NCBI GenBank assembly: GCA_937967775.1
Contig: CALCJH010000194.1
Span: 1-14,816 of the forward strand
Direction of reading: 5' to 3'
Length of the DNA: 14,816 bases
Origin: an uncultured bacterium
GTDB lineage: Bacteria > Armatimonadota > UBA5829 > DSUL01
In this document: positions 6,750 through 14,021 of the stretch, piece after piece
How the letters are laid out: every line of letters begins with the position of its first letter
Position numbering within the stretch: the stretch's first letter is position 1
Notes under the pieces: model-generated
What the model was told of the DNA's origin: nothing
Database searches by the model: none
What the model saw: only the letters and a program-made list of their open reading frames with translations
Program-made: the position numbers and the translations under genes

Positions 6750-6779
6750 AGTCTAGCAAGACCGCGCCCTTACTGTCAA
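6750..6779 (-). promoter_or_regulatory. Promoter of the riboswitch/PEP-CTERM transcript
   Basis: On the minus strand a perfect -35 TTGACA (6779-6774) is followed after 18 bases by TAGACT (6755-6750), with transcription expected near 6743. This places the start just in front of the cobalamin aptamer, which supports both calls. It lies back to back with the queD promoter: the two -35 boxes are about 40 bases apart. Confidence 0.7.
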
Positions 6780-6818
6780 CGGGTGTAAGGCTCTTTCGAG
6801 CAATATTTGCGTGTCTGA

Positions 6819-6847
6819 TTGACAGGCCTGACGGGCGCGAATACAAT
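6819..6847 (+). promoter_or_regulatory. Near-consensus sigma70 promoter of queDEC
   Basis: TTGACA (6819-6824), a 17-base spacer and TACAAT (6842-6847) form an almost perfect housekeeping promoter. The expected start near 6854 gives queD a leader of about 40 bases up to the ATG at 6895. No preQ1 riboswitch fold is apparent in that short leader. Confidence 0.8.
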
Positions 6848-6894
6848 GCCGAGGCAGCGTGTCCGCAGGCGCCGGGCTCGCCGCTTTACAGACG

Positions 6895-7272
6895 ATGTAT
6901 GAACTCGTCGTCCACGTCAGCTTCTGCGGGGCTCACTTCCTTCGCGATTATGAAGGGCCGTGCGCCAACCTGCACGGCCACAACTACCGCGTGGAGGCGC
7001 GCATCACCGGCTCTCGACTGGACAGGGCCGGAATGCTGGTGGACTTCAAACGGGTGAAGCAGTTGGTAGAGGAGATTGTCCGTCCCTTCGATCACCGGGT
7101 GACAAACGAGGTCCCTCCGTTCAACCACCTGAACCCCACGGCGGAAAATATGGCCCGCTTCATTCATGACAGGCTGACTGACTCGCTTAAACCCCTCGGG
7201 CTGCAGGTGGTGTCGGTTGGCATCTGGGAGACCGAGAAGTATGGAGCCTTCTACTCTTCTCCCGCAGAGTAG
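6895..7272 (+). CDS. queD: 6-carboxy-5,6,7,8-tetrahydropterin synthase (QueD)
   Basis: QueD converts dihydroneopterin triphosphate to 6-carboxytetrahydropterin, the second step of preQ0/queuosine synthesis. The 125-residue protein has the three zinc ligands His14, His27 and His29. The catalytic Cys23 is spaced CxxxHGH, which separates QueD from the mammalian PTPS type. FDHRVTNE (about residues 70-77) and the C-terminal WETEKYGA segment fit the active site and pterin-binding Glu. I chose the ATG at 6895. A GTG at 6859 would add 12 residues, but it lies only about five bases after the predicted transcription start, and its extra residues do not resemble the family. The Shine-Dalgarno before 6895 is weak. 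The gene overlaps queE by 32 bases. Confidence 0.94.
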   Translation: MYELVVHVSFCGAHFLRDYEGPCANLHGHNYRVEARITGSRLDRAGMLVDFKRVKQLVEEIVRPFDHRVTNEVPPFNHLNPTAENMARFIHDRLTDSLKPLGLQVVSVGIWETEKYGAFYSSPAE

Positions 7273-8047
7273 CGACCCACTGCCCGCAGGGTCGCGGGAG
7301 CCTGCTGCTCACATCGTGAACATCTTCTCCAGCATACAGGGAGAAGGCCCTCACGTGGGCAGGCGGCATATCTTCGTCAGGTTCTTTGCCTGCAACCTTC
7401 GGTGCACCTACTGCGACACGCCCGAATCGCTCAGCGGCAGCCCGCCGGCTCTGCTGGAACACACTCCTGGAGCCGGAGATTTCACGTGGCGCGACAACCC
7501 GTTGAGCCTCGAGGACGTTGCCGGGGTGGCTCTCAACCTGGCCACGGAGCCTCATGACGCCGTCAGCCTGACCGGCGGCGAGCCGCTTCTGCAAGTTGGG
7601 TTCCTCTGTTTGCTCATTCCACGCCTGCGGGAAGCTGGTTTACGGATCTATCTGGAGACCAACGGCACCCTCCCCGGCAGGCTTGCGAGGGTGATCTCTC
7701 TGGTGGACACCGTGGCGATGGACCTCAAGCTGCCCCAGACTCTGCAGGACGGGCGGGACTGGTCTGCGGACCACGCCGAGTTCCTGCGTATAGCCCTCGC
7801 CCGCGAGGTGTTCTGCAAAATGGTGCTGCCGCCTTCGCCCGACCTGACTCAGGTTCGGAGGATGGCCGAGACGGTGGGCTCTGTATCGCGGGACATTCCC
7901 TTCATCATTCAGCCGGTGACCCCCTTCGGCGCCATCGAACGTCCGCCCTCCGCCGGTGAAATCTGGGACGCCTACGGCACTGTCCGCGCCATCCTGCCGG
8001 ACGTCAGGGTCATTCCTCAGGCCCACAGGATGATGAACCTGCGATGA
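7241..8047 (+). CDS. queE: 7-carboxy-7-deazaguanine synthase (QueE), radical SAM
   Basis: QueE is the radical-SAM enzyme that contracts the 6-carboxytetrahydropterin ring to 7-carboxy-7-deazaguanine. The 268-residue protein has the [4Fe-4S] motif CxxxCxxC at Cys51, Cys55 and Cys58 in the context [23 protein letters not shown] precedes it (about 31-40), the glycine-rich SAM motif TGGEP is at 111-115, and LETNGT follows. An insert of about 25 residues between CDT and the next helix (Pro/Gly-rich, about 61-85) is typical of the longer QueE forms. ATG at 7241 lies inside the end of queD with a 32-base overlap, and GAGA-type purines precede it. The TGA overlaps the ATG of queC (ATGA). An upstream in-frame TTG at 7217 is possible but unneeded. 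Confidence 0.94.
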   Translation: MEPSTLLPQSSDPLPAGSREPAAHIVNIFSSIQGEGPHVGRRHIFVRFFACNLRCTYCDTPESLSGSPPALLEHTPGAGDFTWRDNPLSLEDVAGVALNLATEPHDAVSLTGGEPLLQVGFLCLLIPRLREAGLRIYLETNGTLPGRLARVISLVDTVAMDLKLPQTLQDGRDWSADHAEFLRIALAREVFCKMVLPPSPDLTQVRRMAETVGSVSRDIPFIIQPVTPFGAIERPPSAGEIWDAYGTVRAILPDVRVIPQAHRMMNLR

Positions 8048-8739
8048 GCGCCGTGGATGTCTCCCGCCCACCGGCGGTCTGTCTTGTCTCGGGCGGGCTG
8101 GACAGCGCCACCGCCGCCGCAATTGCCCGCAGCCGGGGGTTCGAGATCTATGCCCTCTCCTTTGACTACGGTCAGCGTCATCGCAGGGAACTGGACGCCG
8201 CCCGGGCCATAGCCGAATCCCTCGGAGCTGCGCAGCACGTGGTGCTTGGCTTCGACCTCCGCCTCTGGGGAGGCAGCGCTCTCACGTCGGGCATAGACGT
8301 CCCGTCAGGCCGCAGCCCGGAGGATATGGCCAGGGATATCCCTGTCACCTACGTTCCCGCGCGGAATATCATCTTCCTCAGCTTTGCGCTGGCCTGGGCC
8401 GAGACTCTGGAAGCCCGGCACATCTTCATCGGGGTGAACCATTTGGACTATTCCGGTTACCCGGACTGCCGGGGAGAATTCCTGCGCGCTTTCGAGCGGA
8501 TGGCCGCTCTCGGCACGAAGGCCGGAGTGGAAGGGCGTCCGGTGAGTATCGAAGCTCCGCTGGTTCACATGTCCAAGGCGGATATTGTCCGCGAAGGCGC
8601 GCGCCTGGGACTGGACTTCGGCCTCACGTGGAGCTGCTATCTCGGCGGTGAGCGTCCCTGTCAGCAGTGCGACAGCTGCATTCTGCGGGCAAAGGGCTTT
8701 GAGGAGGCCGGACTGCCGGATCCGCTGCTTGCAGGCTGA
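8044..8739 (+). CDS. queC: 7-cyano-7-deazaguanine synthase (QueC)
   Basis: QueC turns 7-carboxy-7-deazaguanine and ammonia into preQ0 with two ATP-dependent steps. The 231-residue protein has the PP-loop SGGLDS at 16-21, [11 protein letters not shown], and [25 protein letters not shown] is the usual nucleotide and substrate loop. The C-terminal zinc site has Cys198, Cys206, Cys209 and Cys212; the family's PCG.C is PCQQC here, with all four Cys kept. It is the third gene of queDEC and overlaps queE by ATGA. Neither the GTP cyclohydrolase (folE) nor the preQ0 reductase (queF) is in the window, so whether the product goes to queuosine, archaeosine-like or DNA modification cannot be read here. 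It converges on the TPR gene 12 bases away. Confidence 0.95.
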   Translation: MSAVDVSRPPAVCLVSGGLDSATAAAIARSRGFEIYALSFDYGQRHRRELDAARAIAESLGAAQHVVLGFDLRLWGGSALTSGIDVPSGRSPEDMARDIPVTYVPARNIIFLSFALAWAETLEARHIFIGVNHLDYSGYPDCRGEFLRAFERMAALGTKAGVEGRPVSIEAPLVHMSKADIVREGARLGLDFGLTWSCYLGGERPCQQCDSCILRAKGFEEAGLPDPLLAG

Positions 8740-8751
8740 ACTCTGCGCCTG

Positions 8752-9942
8752 TTACAGCAGCTGGTTCCGCTTGATGAGGAAGCTCTTCTCCAGCATTCGG
8801 ACGCCGTTGCGCACCACAAGATATTTCTGATCCGCCAGACCCTCTCCCTTGAACCCGATGACGTCCTGCACGAAGTCCGGGGCGGTCAACGGATTGAAGG
8901 TGAAGGTCATCACGTATTGCTCGGCCTTCAGCGGATAAATAGAAACGTCCCGCTCGATGTCAATGGTCCGGCTGAAGCGGCCGTCCCTCACATACAGGTC
9001 ATCAATGAGGATGGTCTGATTGGTGTCTATGTCCCAGGAGAACTTCTGGAACTCCTGTTCCTTAAAATCCTTGTCCCGGAGCACCAGACGCACCCGGGCG
9101 CCCGTAGGCAGGTCCAGTGTCCCGAAGACCCGGAACTTGCGCGGTCCAAGAAACTGCCACTGAGCCTCGAATTTGGCGTCTTTTACCGGTTTCAGACGCG
9201 AGCGCTCCTCTTTCTCGCGCAGCAGCTGATTCAAATTGTTTCGTGCTACGTCCACCATCACCTGTTCGCCGGGATCGCCGGACTCCCGGACGTAACGCTC
9301 ATTGTCCTTGATATTCTGCCGCCACTGCTCGATGGCCCGGTCTATCTGGCCGTCCTTGCGGTACGCGTGCGCCAGGGTGTGTCCCACGAACTGGGGTCGC
9401 ATCCGCTTTTTCCCTGTTGATGGATCCACCGCGGGCCGTTTGTTGGCCTCCGTGAACGCCTCGATAGCCTTCTTGAAGTCCAGCACCTTATGGAAATTCA
9501 TCCAGCCCTGAGCGAAATACAGGTCGTATATGTCCGGGTTGTTGGCGATCCCTTCCCTGTATAGCGCCTGGGCGGGCGGGATGTAGCGCCGGTCGGAGCG
9601 CTCCTGCGAGTCCGTGAAGTTGTAGGAGAGGTGCCAGGCTCCCGTGTCGTAGACGTCGATCTGGTGCGGGTCCAGCCAGGTGACGATCCGCACGATGGGG
9701 ATGACCGCCGCATAGTTGCCGCTGTGGAAGAATTCGTCCGCCCGCACCCACAGCAGACCAGCCACCACCTCTTTCAGTCCGATCAGCGTGGCCGCCACGA
9801 ACTGCGTGCCGATCTCGATGTTGGTGACCTTTCCGGGCTGGTATCGCTGGCGCATGGGGTCCAGCTGCACCTGCAGCCACACCACCAGGGCGAGCAACGG
9901 CACCAGCATCGCGAGCAGGGAGCGGCGGGCGGTGACGGACAC
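8752..9942 (-). CDS. Membrane-anchored TPR-type protein of the ABC module
   Basis: This 396-residue protein has one N-terminal membrane segment (about 8-25) and a long, mostly soluble part. The region at about 100-220 has helix pairs typical of tetratricopeptide-like repeats (YFAQGWMNFHKVLDFKKAIEAF and a later HAYRKDGQIDRAIEQW). The C-terminal 150 residues are beta-rich and unassigned. No enzymatic motif is visible. It follows the ABC permease by six bases, and its Shine-Dalgarno AAGGAGG is also the last codons (Lys-Glu-Val) of the permease. It therefore probably works with the transporter, perhaps as a periplasmic scaffold or substrate-handling subunit. The start is GTG at 9942, 11 bases from AGGAGG, which is long. 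I do not recognise a named family. Confidence 0.8.
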   Translation of the reverse strand: MSVTARRSLLAMLVPLLALVVWLQVQLDPMRQRYQPGKVTNIEIGTQFVAATLIGLKEVVAGLLWVRADEFFHSGNYAAVIPIVRIVTWLDPHQIDVYDTGAWHLSYNFTDSQERSDRRYIPPAQALYREGIANNPDIYDLYFAQGWMNFHKVLDFKKAIEAFTEANKRPAVDPSTGKKRMRPQFVGHTLAHAYRKDGQIDRAIEQWRQNIKDNERYVRESGDPGEQVMVDVARNNLNQLLREKEERSRLKPVKDAKFEAQWQFLGPRKFRVFGTLDLPTGARVRLVLRDKDFKEQEFQKFSWDIDTNQTILIDDLYVRDGRFSRTIDIERDVSIYPLKAEQYVMTFTFNPLTAPDFVQDVIGFKGEGLADQKYLVVRNGVRMLEKSFLIKRNQLL

Positions 9943-9948
9943 GGTTTG

Positions 9949-10788
9949 TCAGACCTCCTTGCGCTCGAACACCAGAACACCCACCACCAGCAGGATGATG
10001 GTATACGCCAGACCGTAGAAGACCGCCTTCCACATATACAGCGACAGGTCCGCCGCTGGTACCTCCGGATGTATGATGGGGTTCTGCACGTCGTAATTCC
10101 CGAAGTTCGGGACGACATAGTGCACCGCCGCATACAACCAGCGCAGCACGATGGGAGTATTCGGGCTCTTGGACATCGCCTCCGTCACGCTGGAGATACT
10201 TCCCGCGATGAACACGGCCGAACTCAGGAAGAAGTTCACCGTGACGGTGGCGAAGGTGGAGAAACAGACCGCGACGGCAAGTAGAAGCAACAGTTTCATA
10301 TAGACCATGGCGATGCCACCGATCAACCCCGGCACCTCGCCGGACCAGACCCAGGATGTCCAGAATGGGCCGAAATCGAGGCTCGCAAGGCTCTCCAGCG
10401 CGCGTGTGTTGACTTTCAGCAGGAACACCAGCAGGAAGGCGGCGCCCATCAAGGCAACATTTACGGCCAGTGTGATCGCCCCGCCCAAGAAGCGCCCCAG
10501 CACATATTCGTAGCGCTTCACCGGCTTGGAAAGGATGGTGTAGATGGTGCGCTGCTCGATATCGGCCGGGATGAGCGAGATGCCCATGATGATGGCGATG
10601 AACAACCCCCAGAACTGCACCATCCCCAGCCCGAAGCTCTTCAGGATGACCACCTGCTGGCGGAATTCCAGAAACGTGAACGTCAGAGAGATCAGAACGG
10701 AGCCTAGGGCCAGAATCAGGAAGACGTTCAGAATCTTCTTGCGGATGGCCTCTCCAAAGGTGTTCCTGGCAATTACCCACGCTGTCAA
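9949..10788 (-). CDS. ABC-2 type transporter permease
   Basis: This 279-residue integral membrane protein has about six hydrophobic segments, as in ABC-2/NosY-type permeases. After the first membrane helix comes the SLIPADIEQRTIYTILSKPVKRYEYVLGR stretch (about 72-100; AD.E..T...L.KPV.R is the typical cytoplasmic coupling loop). The protein ends in the FERKEV tail common in this family. It should form the membrane part of an exporter with the ATPase encoded just upstream. The start is a TTG at 10788 that overlaps the ATPase stop as TTGA, so translation is probably coupled. The substrate is unknown. A 30-residue stretch rich in Phe/Trp (about 139-150) lies between segments and is probably external. 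Confidence 0.92.
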   Translation of the reverse strand: MTAWVIARNTFGEAIRKKILNVFLILALGSVLISLTFTFLEFRQQVVILKSFGLGMVQFWGLFIAIIMGISLIPADIEQRTIYTILSKPVKRYEYVLGRFLGGAITLAVNVALMGAAFLLVFLLKVNTRALESLASLDFGPFWTSWVWSGEVPGLIGGIAMVYMKLLLLLAVAVCFSTFATVTVNFFLSSAVFIAGSISSVTEAMSKSPNTPIVLRWLYAAVHYVVPNFGNYDVQNPIIHPEVPAADLSLYMWKAVFYGLAYTIILLVVGVLVFERKEV

Positions 10789-11711
10789 GAGACTGTGCCC
10801 TCCCTGACGGTTTCGATGAAGATGTCTTCCAGCGTCCTCTTCCCGGGGATGACGGCAGTTATCTCGCCCCCTGTCTGCATGATCATCTGGACGGTCTCGT
10901 TTACGAAGCTCTGCTCCACCCGAACCCGGATGGCTCCGTCCACCGTGAATGCGTCGGAGGAGTGCGCCTTGACCTTCTCAAAAATGTCGTCCCGCACCCG
11001 CTCCGCCCGGATCTCCACACTCTTGCCGGCGAGCATCTCCTTCAGTGAGCCCACTCGCATCAGCTTGCCGCGGTCCAGGATGGAGACGCGATCGCAGACC
11101 ATCTCGACGTCCGAGAGCTGGTGGCTGCTGAGAAAGACGGTGCGTCCTTCGTCACGCAGGCGAAGGATCATATCCCGGATGTCCAGATGAGCGATCGGGT
11201 CCAGACCCGATGTCGGCTCATCCAGGAAGAGCAGGTCGGGGTCGTTGATGAGCGCCTGCGCCAGCCCTATGCGCTGCAGCATCCCCTTGGAATAGTGCCG
11301 GAGCCTTTTGTGCTTGTTGTCCGACAGCCCCACGAGATCCAACAGCTCATCCACCTTTTTCTTGCGCTCCGCCGCGGGGATGCCGAACAGTGTCGCATAG
11401 AAGTCCAACACCTCGTACCCGCTCAGATGCTCATAGAAGTAGGGGCTTTCCGGCAGATAGCTGATCTTGCGCTTGACCTCGATGTCTCCCGGGGGATACC
11501 CCAGGATGCTTGCCGTGCCCGACGTCGGGAAGATCAGGCCGAGCAACATCTTGATGGTGGTCGTCTTGCCAGCTCCGTTGGGTCCCAGGAACCCGAAGAT
11601 CTCACCCCGGTGGATATCTAGGGTCAGATGGTCCACGGCGATCACATCCTCGCCGGTCAGGACGCTGTGGAAGGACTTCGTCAGATCACGGATCTCGATT
11701 GCGTTTTCCAT
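10785..11711 (-). CDS. ABC transporter ATP-binding protein
   Basis: This 308-residue ATPase energises the adjacent ABC-2 permease. It contains Walker A GPNGAGKT (43-50), a Q-loop region reading YLPES (85-89) with Pro in place of Gln, and the signature YSKGM (140-144). Walker B is LLFLDEP (160-166), followed by the D-loop SGLD and the H-loop His197. YLPE is common in this NatA-like branch, so it is not a defect. The last 85 or so residues form an accessory domain that ends in LEDIFIETV, common in exporters of this type. The ATG at 11711 has a poor Shine-Dalgarno. A promoter about 150 bases upstream and a GC-rich hairpin in the leader precede it. It heads a three-gene operon. Confidence 0.94.
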   Translation of the reverse strand: MENAIEIRDLTKSFHSVLTGEDVIAVDHLTLDIHRGEIFGFLGPNGAGKTTTIKMLLGLIFPTSGTASILGYPPGDIEVKRKISYLPESPYFYEHLSGYEVLDFYATLFGIPAAERKKKVDELLDLVGLSDNKHKRLRHYSKGMLQRIGLAQALINDPDLLFLDEPTSGLDPIAHLDIRDMILRLRDEGRTVFLSSHQLSDVEMVCDRVSILDRGKLMRVGSLKEMLAGKSVEIRAERVRDDIFEKVKAHSSDAFTVDGAIRVRVEQSFVNETVQMIMQTGGEITAVIPGKRTLEDIFIETVREGTVS

Positions 11712-11744
11712 TCAGGAGATAACAGCCCTCTCTGAGGTCGTCCG

Positions 11745-11763
11745 CCCCGGCGCATCGCCGGGG
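11745..11763 (-). other. GC-rich leader hairpin before the ABC ATPase gene
   Basis: CCCCGGCG and CGCCGGGG form a perfect 8-pair stem around a 3-base loop, about 35-50 bases before the ATG at 11711 in the predicted transcript. No U-run follows on the minus strand. It could affect mRNA stability or translation of the ATPase. The rest of the 390-base stretch 11712-12101 has the promoter below and two short inverted repeats, GGGAGG/CCTCCC at 11931-11947 and CCTGC/GCAGG at 11947-11960; no gene is seen there. Confidence 0.45.
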
Positions 11764-11861
11764 CCGGATCGCCGGTCCCGCCCTTTCAGTCTATACGTTC
11801 TGAAAAGGCGTTCCCGCTCCCGTTTTTTGCCGCCTGTTCCGCCGCTCCTTGCCAAAACAGC

Positions 11862-11891
11862 AGTATAGAACCGTTCCGGAATCCCTGTCAA
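11862..11891 (-). promoter_or_regulatory. Promoter of the ABC-TPR operon
   Basis: On the minus strand a perfect TTGACA (11891-11886) and TATACT (11867-11862) are spaced by 18 bases. Transcription would begin near 11855, giving the ATPase gene a leader of about 145 bases. Confidence 0.7.
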
Positions 11892-12101
11892 ACCGGCTTG
11901 CTCGAAGGCGGGTTTTTAGGCCGGCTCGCCGGGAGGCTCGCCCTCCCCTGCGATGGCAGGTGATGCGGATGCAGGTTTACCGCTCGCGGAGAGACTCTCA
12001 CGATCAATCGCCGCTGAGGGGCCCTGGCCTGGCAGCTACGCGCCTAAGCTGGCATCGAAAGGCTTTGCCTCACTACCCTCGCGCGCTCCGAGTGTGCTCC
12101 G

Positions 12102-13415
12102 TCAGCACGGCCCGGTCCGGCAGATCCTCAGCATGGACGGGGGAGGGAGGGGACCTTCCCGCGGGCGGTCACGGTTGGCGCCGAGCGTCTGCCATCGCAG
12201 TTCGTAGCGCACCCCCGGGATGCCGCTCCTGCCGCTGTCAGGGGCCGAGTGCTTCACGGCTCCCTCAAAGGGAAGCTCCGACCCGCCAGACAGCGATTCA
12301 GCGGCCGGAGCCGATAGCAGCCCCGTGGGCCGCAGGGTCGCCTCGTCCAGGATCCACGTGCCCGAGCCGTGCTTCACGTGCCGCCATGACTGCGTGAGCC
12401 TCCTGCCTTTTGCTGTGACCGGACCGAACAGGATGTGCCAGCCTATGGACCCTCCGCCGCTGAATGCCCAGCGGTAGTCCCAGTCGCTGGTCCGGTAGAT
12501 TTTCCATCCTCCGTCTTCCAGACGGGCGTTGTAGAGCTGTGTGCGGCCTTGATCATCATATTTGTGATAACTGACCACCACCCGGCCCCGGGAGTCGAAT
12601 CCGATGATCGTGTTGCCGTTGATGATGCCTCCGCCGGGCGGCACCGGGTCTATGACATCCGCCGTCGCCAGCGTGATTGGCAGCTTCAGGGGCTTACCGG
12701 AGCTGGTTTCCCAGTGCACCAGGTCGCGACTGCGGGCATAGGAGAGGTCGTGGTTGGTGGAGCAATCGCCGGTGTCCCTCCAGACCCATGCCAGGTGATA
12801 GAACCCGTCCGGGCCACGCTTCGGGCCGTGGAAATAGGCGTTCATCTTTCCTTCGCCTGAGGTCAGAGGAGTGTCCAGCAGCCTGCGCCAGCGTTTCCGG
12901 GAGACGTCATAGACGTTGTAGATCTGGTCGCCCTTTCCACTGCCGCCGTCCCGGTAGGTGAAGATCAGCTCATTGCCAGGACCCTCCATGAACACGGGAT
13001 ACGTGAGCCGCGATTCGCGCTCGCCCACCATCGCCGGTATGCGCTCCATGCTGTGGATGTCGAAGGGTTTGCGGGAGCGGAAGTAGACCAGGGGATCCCC
13101 GTGCATGTTGCCGCTGACGTGCAGAAACCCCCCGCGGTCAATAGCCATCGTGACGTAGTTGTGGCTGTCCCAGCCCAGTTTCTCGGGCAGGCGGGCGAAC
13201 TGCCAGTCGCTGGAGTCCCGCGTCCGCACGCCCAGTGTCATCTGCCTGTCGGCATCGTAAAACGCCACGAATTGCCTGCTGCCGTGCGTCAGCAGACAGA
13301 ATCCCACCGGATGCCCGGACCAGACGGGCATGATATCCTGGCACTCTTCCGCACGCGCCTGACGGCAGAGCAGGACAAAAACCGCCACGGAGGCTACCGC
13401 GAGCAGCCTGAACAT
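12102..13415 (-). CDS. Secreted BNR_4 family protein, PL24/PL25-like
   Basis: This 437-residue exported protein begins at ATG 13415, five bases after AGGAGGAGG. The signal peptide (about 1-22) ends near ARAEE. The mature part is a beta-propeller of the BNR_4 kind, with segments VWSGHPVGFCLLTHG, QFVAFYDADRQM and LGWDSHNYVTMAIDR. GNMHGDPLVYFR, FTYRDGGSGKG, HLAWVWRDTGDCSTNHDLSYARS and VSYHKYD follow. It ends in VRYELRW. His85 (SHN) and His105 (NMH) are 20 residues apart, as are the paired active-site histidines I recall for PL25 ulvan lyase, and a Tyr-Arg-Asp motif follows. This suggests polysaccharide-lyase chemistry on an uronate-rich glycan, but an inactive or binding role is possible. It stands alone, with the ABC operon downstream on the same strand behind its own promoter. 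An in-frame start 33 codons upstream is less likely because the extra residues do not suit a signal peptide. Confidence 0.82.
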   Translation of the reverse strand: MFRLLAVASVAVFVLLCRQARAEECQDIMPVWSGHPVGFCLLTHGSRQFVAFYDADRQMTLGVRTRDSSDWQFARLPEKLGWDSHNYVTMAIDRGGFLHVSGNMHGDPLVYFRSRKPFDIHSMERIPAMVGERESRLTYPVFMEGPGNELIFTYRDGGSGKGDQIYNVYDVSRKRWRRLLDTPLTSGEGKMNAYFHGPKRGPDGFYHLAWVWRDTGDCSTNHDLSYARSRDLVHWETSSGKPLKLPITLATADVIDPVPPGGGIINGNTIIGFDSRGRVVVSYHKYDDQGRTQLYNARLEDGGWKIYRTSDWDYRWAFSGGGSIGWHILFGPVTAKGRRLTQSWRHVKHGSGTWILDEATLRPTGLLSAPAAESLSGGSELPFEGAVKHSAPDSGRSGIPGVRYELRWQTLGANRDRPREGPLPPPSMLRICRTGPC

Positions 13416-13682
13416 CGGATCCTCCTCCTGAGGGATGCTGACGGGCATCTTCAGCACGGCGCGAGGAGACACCCCCATAGGCCACGGCAAGGCTTGCACC
13501 GGCAGCCTTCTCACCCGGCATCCCCCGGATACTTAGCCATGCGTCATTCCACTGCCTTCCCTTTCACGGAGAGGCCCGGAAAAGCCAATCCTCTGGCAAT
13601 GCCGTGGACCAGAGTTTGCTAGTAGCGCCATTCCAGGTCGTCACTATGTCTCCTGTGTTCCCAGAACCTCTTGGGCTACGCT

Positions 13683-13719
13683 GGTCGAGTAGCGCGCCGC
13701 AGGCGCGCGTATCGAGACC
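13683..13719. repeat. REP-like palindrome 1
   Basis: The element begins GGTCGAGTAGC and ends GTATCGAGACC, enclosing a perfect stem GCGCGCC/GGCGCGC with a 3-base loop. Outer arms GGTC/GACC are also paired. It has the form of the palindromic intergenic repeats common in several actinobacterial genomes. It lies in the non-coding stretch 13416-14021. Confidence 0.7.
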
Positions 13720-13734
13720 GCACCGGCCGCACCC

Positions 13735-13775
13735 GTGGTTTCGACTCGTCCGGCTGCGCCGGGTGGCTCAACCAC
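13735..13775. repeat. REP-like palindrome 2
   Basis: Outer arms GTGGTT and AACCAC enclose a perfect inner stem CCGGC/GCCGG with loop TGC, with TTTCGACTCG on one side and TGGCTC on the other. It is diverged from palindrome 1 in stem sequence but has the same architecture (TCGA-type shoulder, short GC stem, 3-base loop). The two are 15 bases apart in tandem. Confidence 0.6.
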
Positions 13776-13785
13776 CGTGGAGGGG

Positions 13786-13817
13786 AGTTCCGGGACTTGC
13801 GATTCCCGGAACTTTTT
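13786..13817 (+). terminator. Intrinsic-terminator-like hairpin without an upstream gene
   Basis: AGTTCCGGGA and TCCCGGAACT form a perfect 10-pair stem around an 8-base loop. It is followed at once by a run of five T (13813-13817), the classical plus-strand arrangement. On the minus strand the T-run is on the wrong side. The flanking genes diverge from here (BNR_4 on minus, transporter on plus), so no known gene needs a plus-strand terminator at this place. It could end a small RNA or be part of the repeat cluster. Confidence 0.6.
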
Positions 13818-13818
13818 A

Positions 13819-13841
13819 GCGGGTATTCCCGGCGTACCCGC
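13819..13841. repeat. Third inverted repeat after the terminator-like hairpin
   Basis: GCGGGTA and TACCCGC form a perfect 7-pair stem with a 9-base loop, one base after the T-run of the preceding hairpin. Together with the two palindromes and the terminator-like stem, four inverted repeats lie within 160 bases. The remaining parts of 13416-14021 contain the BNR_4 leader on minus and the leader of the transporter gene on plus. I see no convincing coding sequence there. Confidence 0.5.
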
Positions 13842-14021
13842 AAGACATCTTTCCCTTTGTCGAAACAGCGCAGTCCGTGGGGAGGGTCAGACGCTCGGGG
13901 TATTCGTGCAAAAAAGCACAAAGTCAGATAATATCCCTGCGGGGGCGGACCAGACCGGGTATCATTGTGCAGGGCCGGTCACGCCCGCGCCCCCGATTAC
14001 GGACGGAGAACAGTCTCGCCT

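Noticed and set aside
6224..6788. Several 84-131 residue open frames in the riboswitch and leader region
   Set aside because: The conserved riboswitch blocks explain this stretch, and none of the frames has a credible ribosome-binding site or protein motif.
6854..6894. Possible preQ1 riboswitch in the queD leader
   Set aside because: The 40-base leader contains no A-rich tail or the short GC hairpin with the class I signature, and no ribosome-site sequestering fold.
9488..10780. 430-residue open minus-strand frame across permease and TPR genes
   Set aside because: It lies in another frame of the ABC permease and TPR genes, is rich in Gly/Arg/His as expected from a GC-rich shadow, and has no recognisable motif.
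13683..13841. CRISPR-like array
   Set aside because: The inverted repeats differ from each other in sequence and spacing, and there is no set of identical direct repeats with equal spacers.
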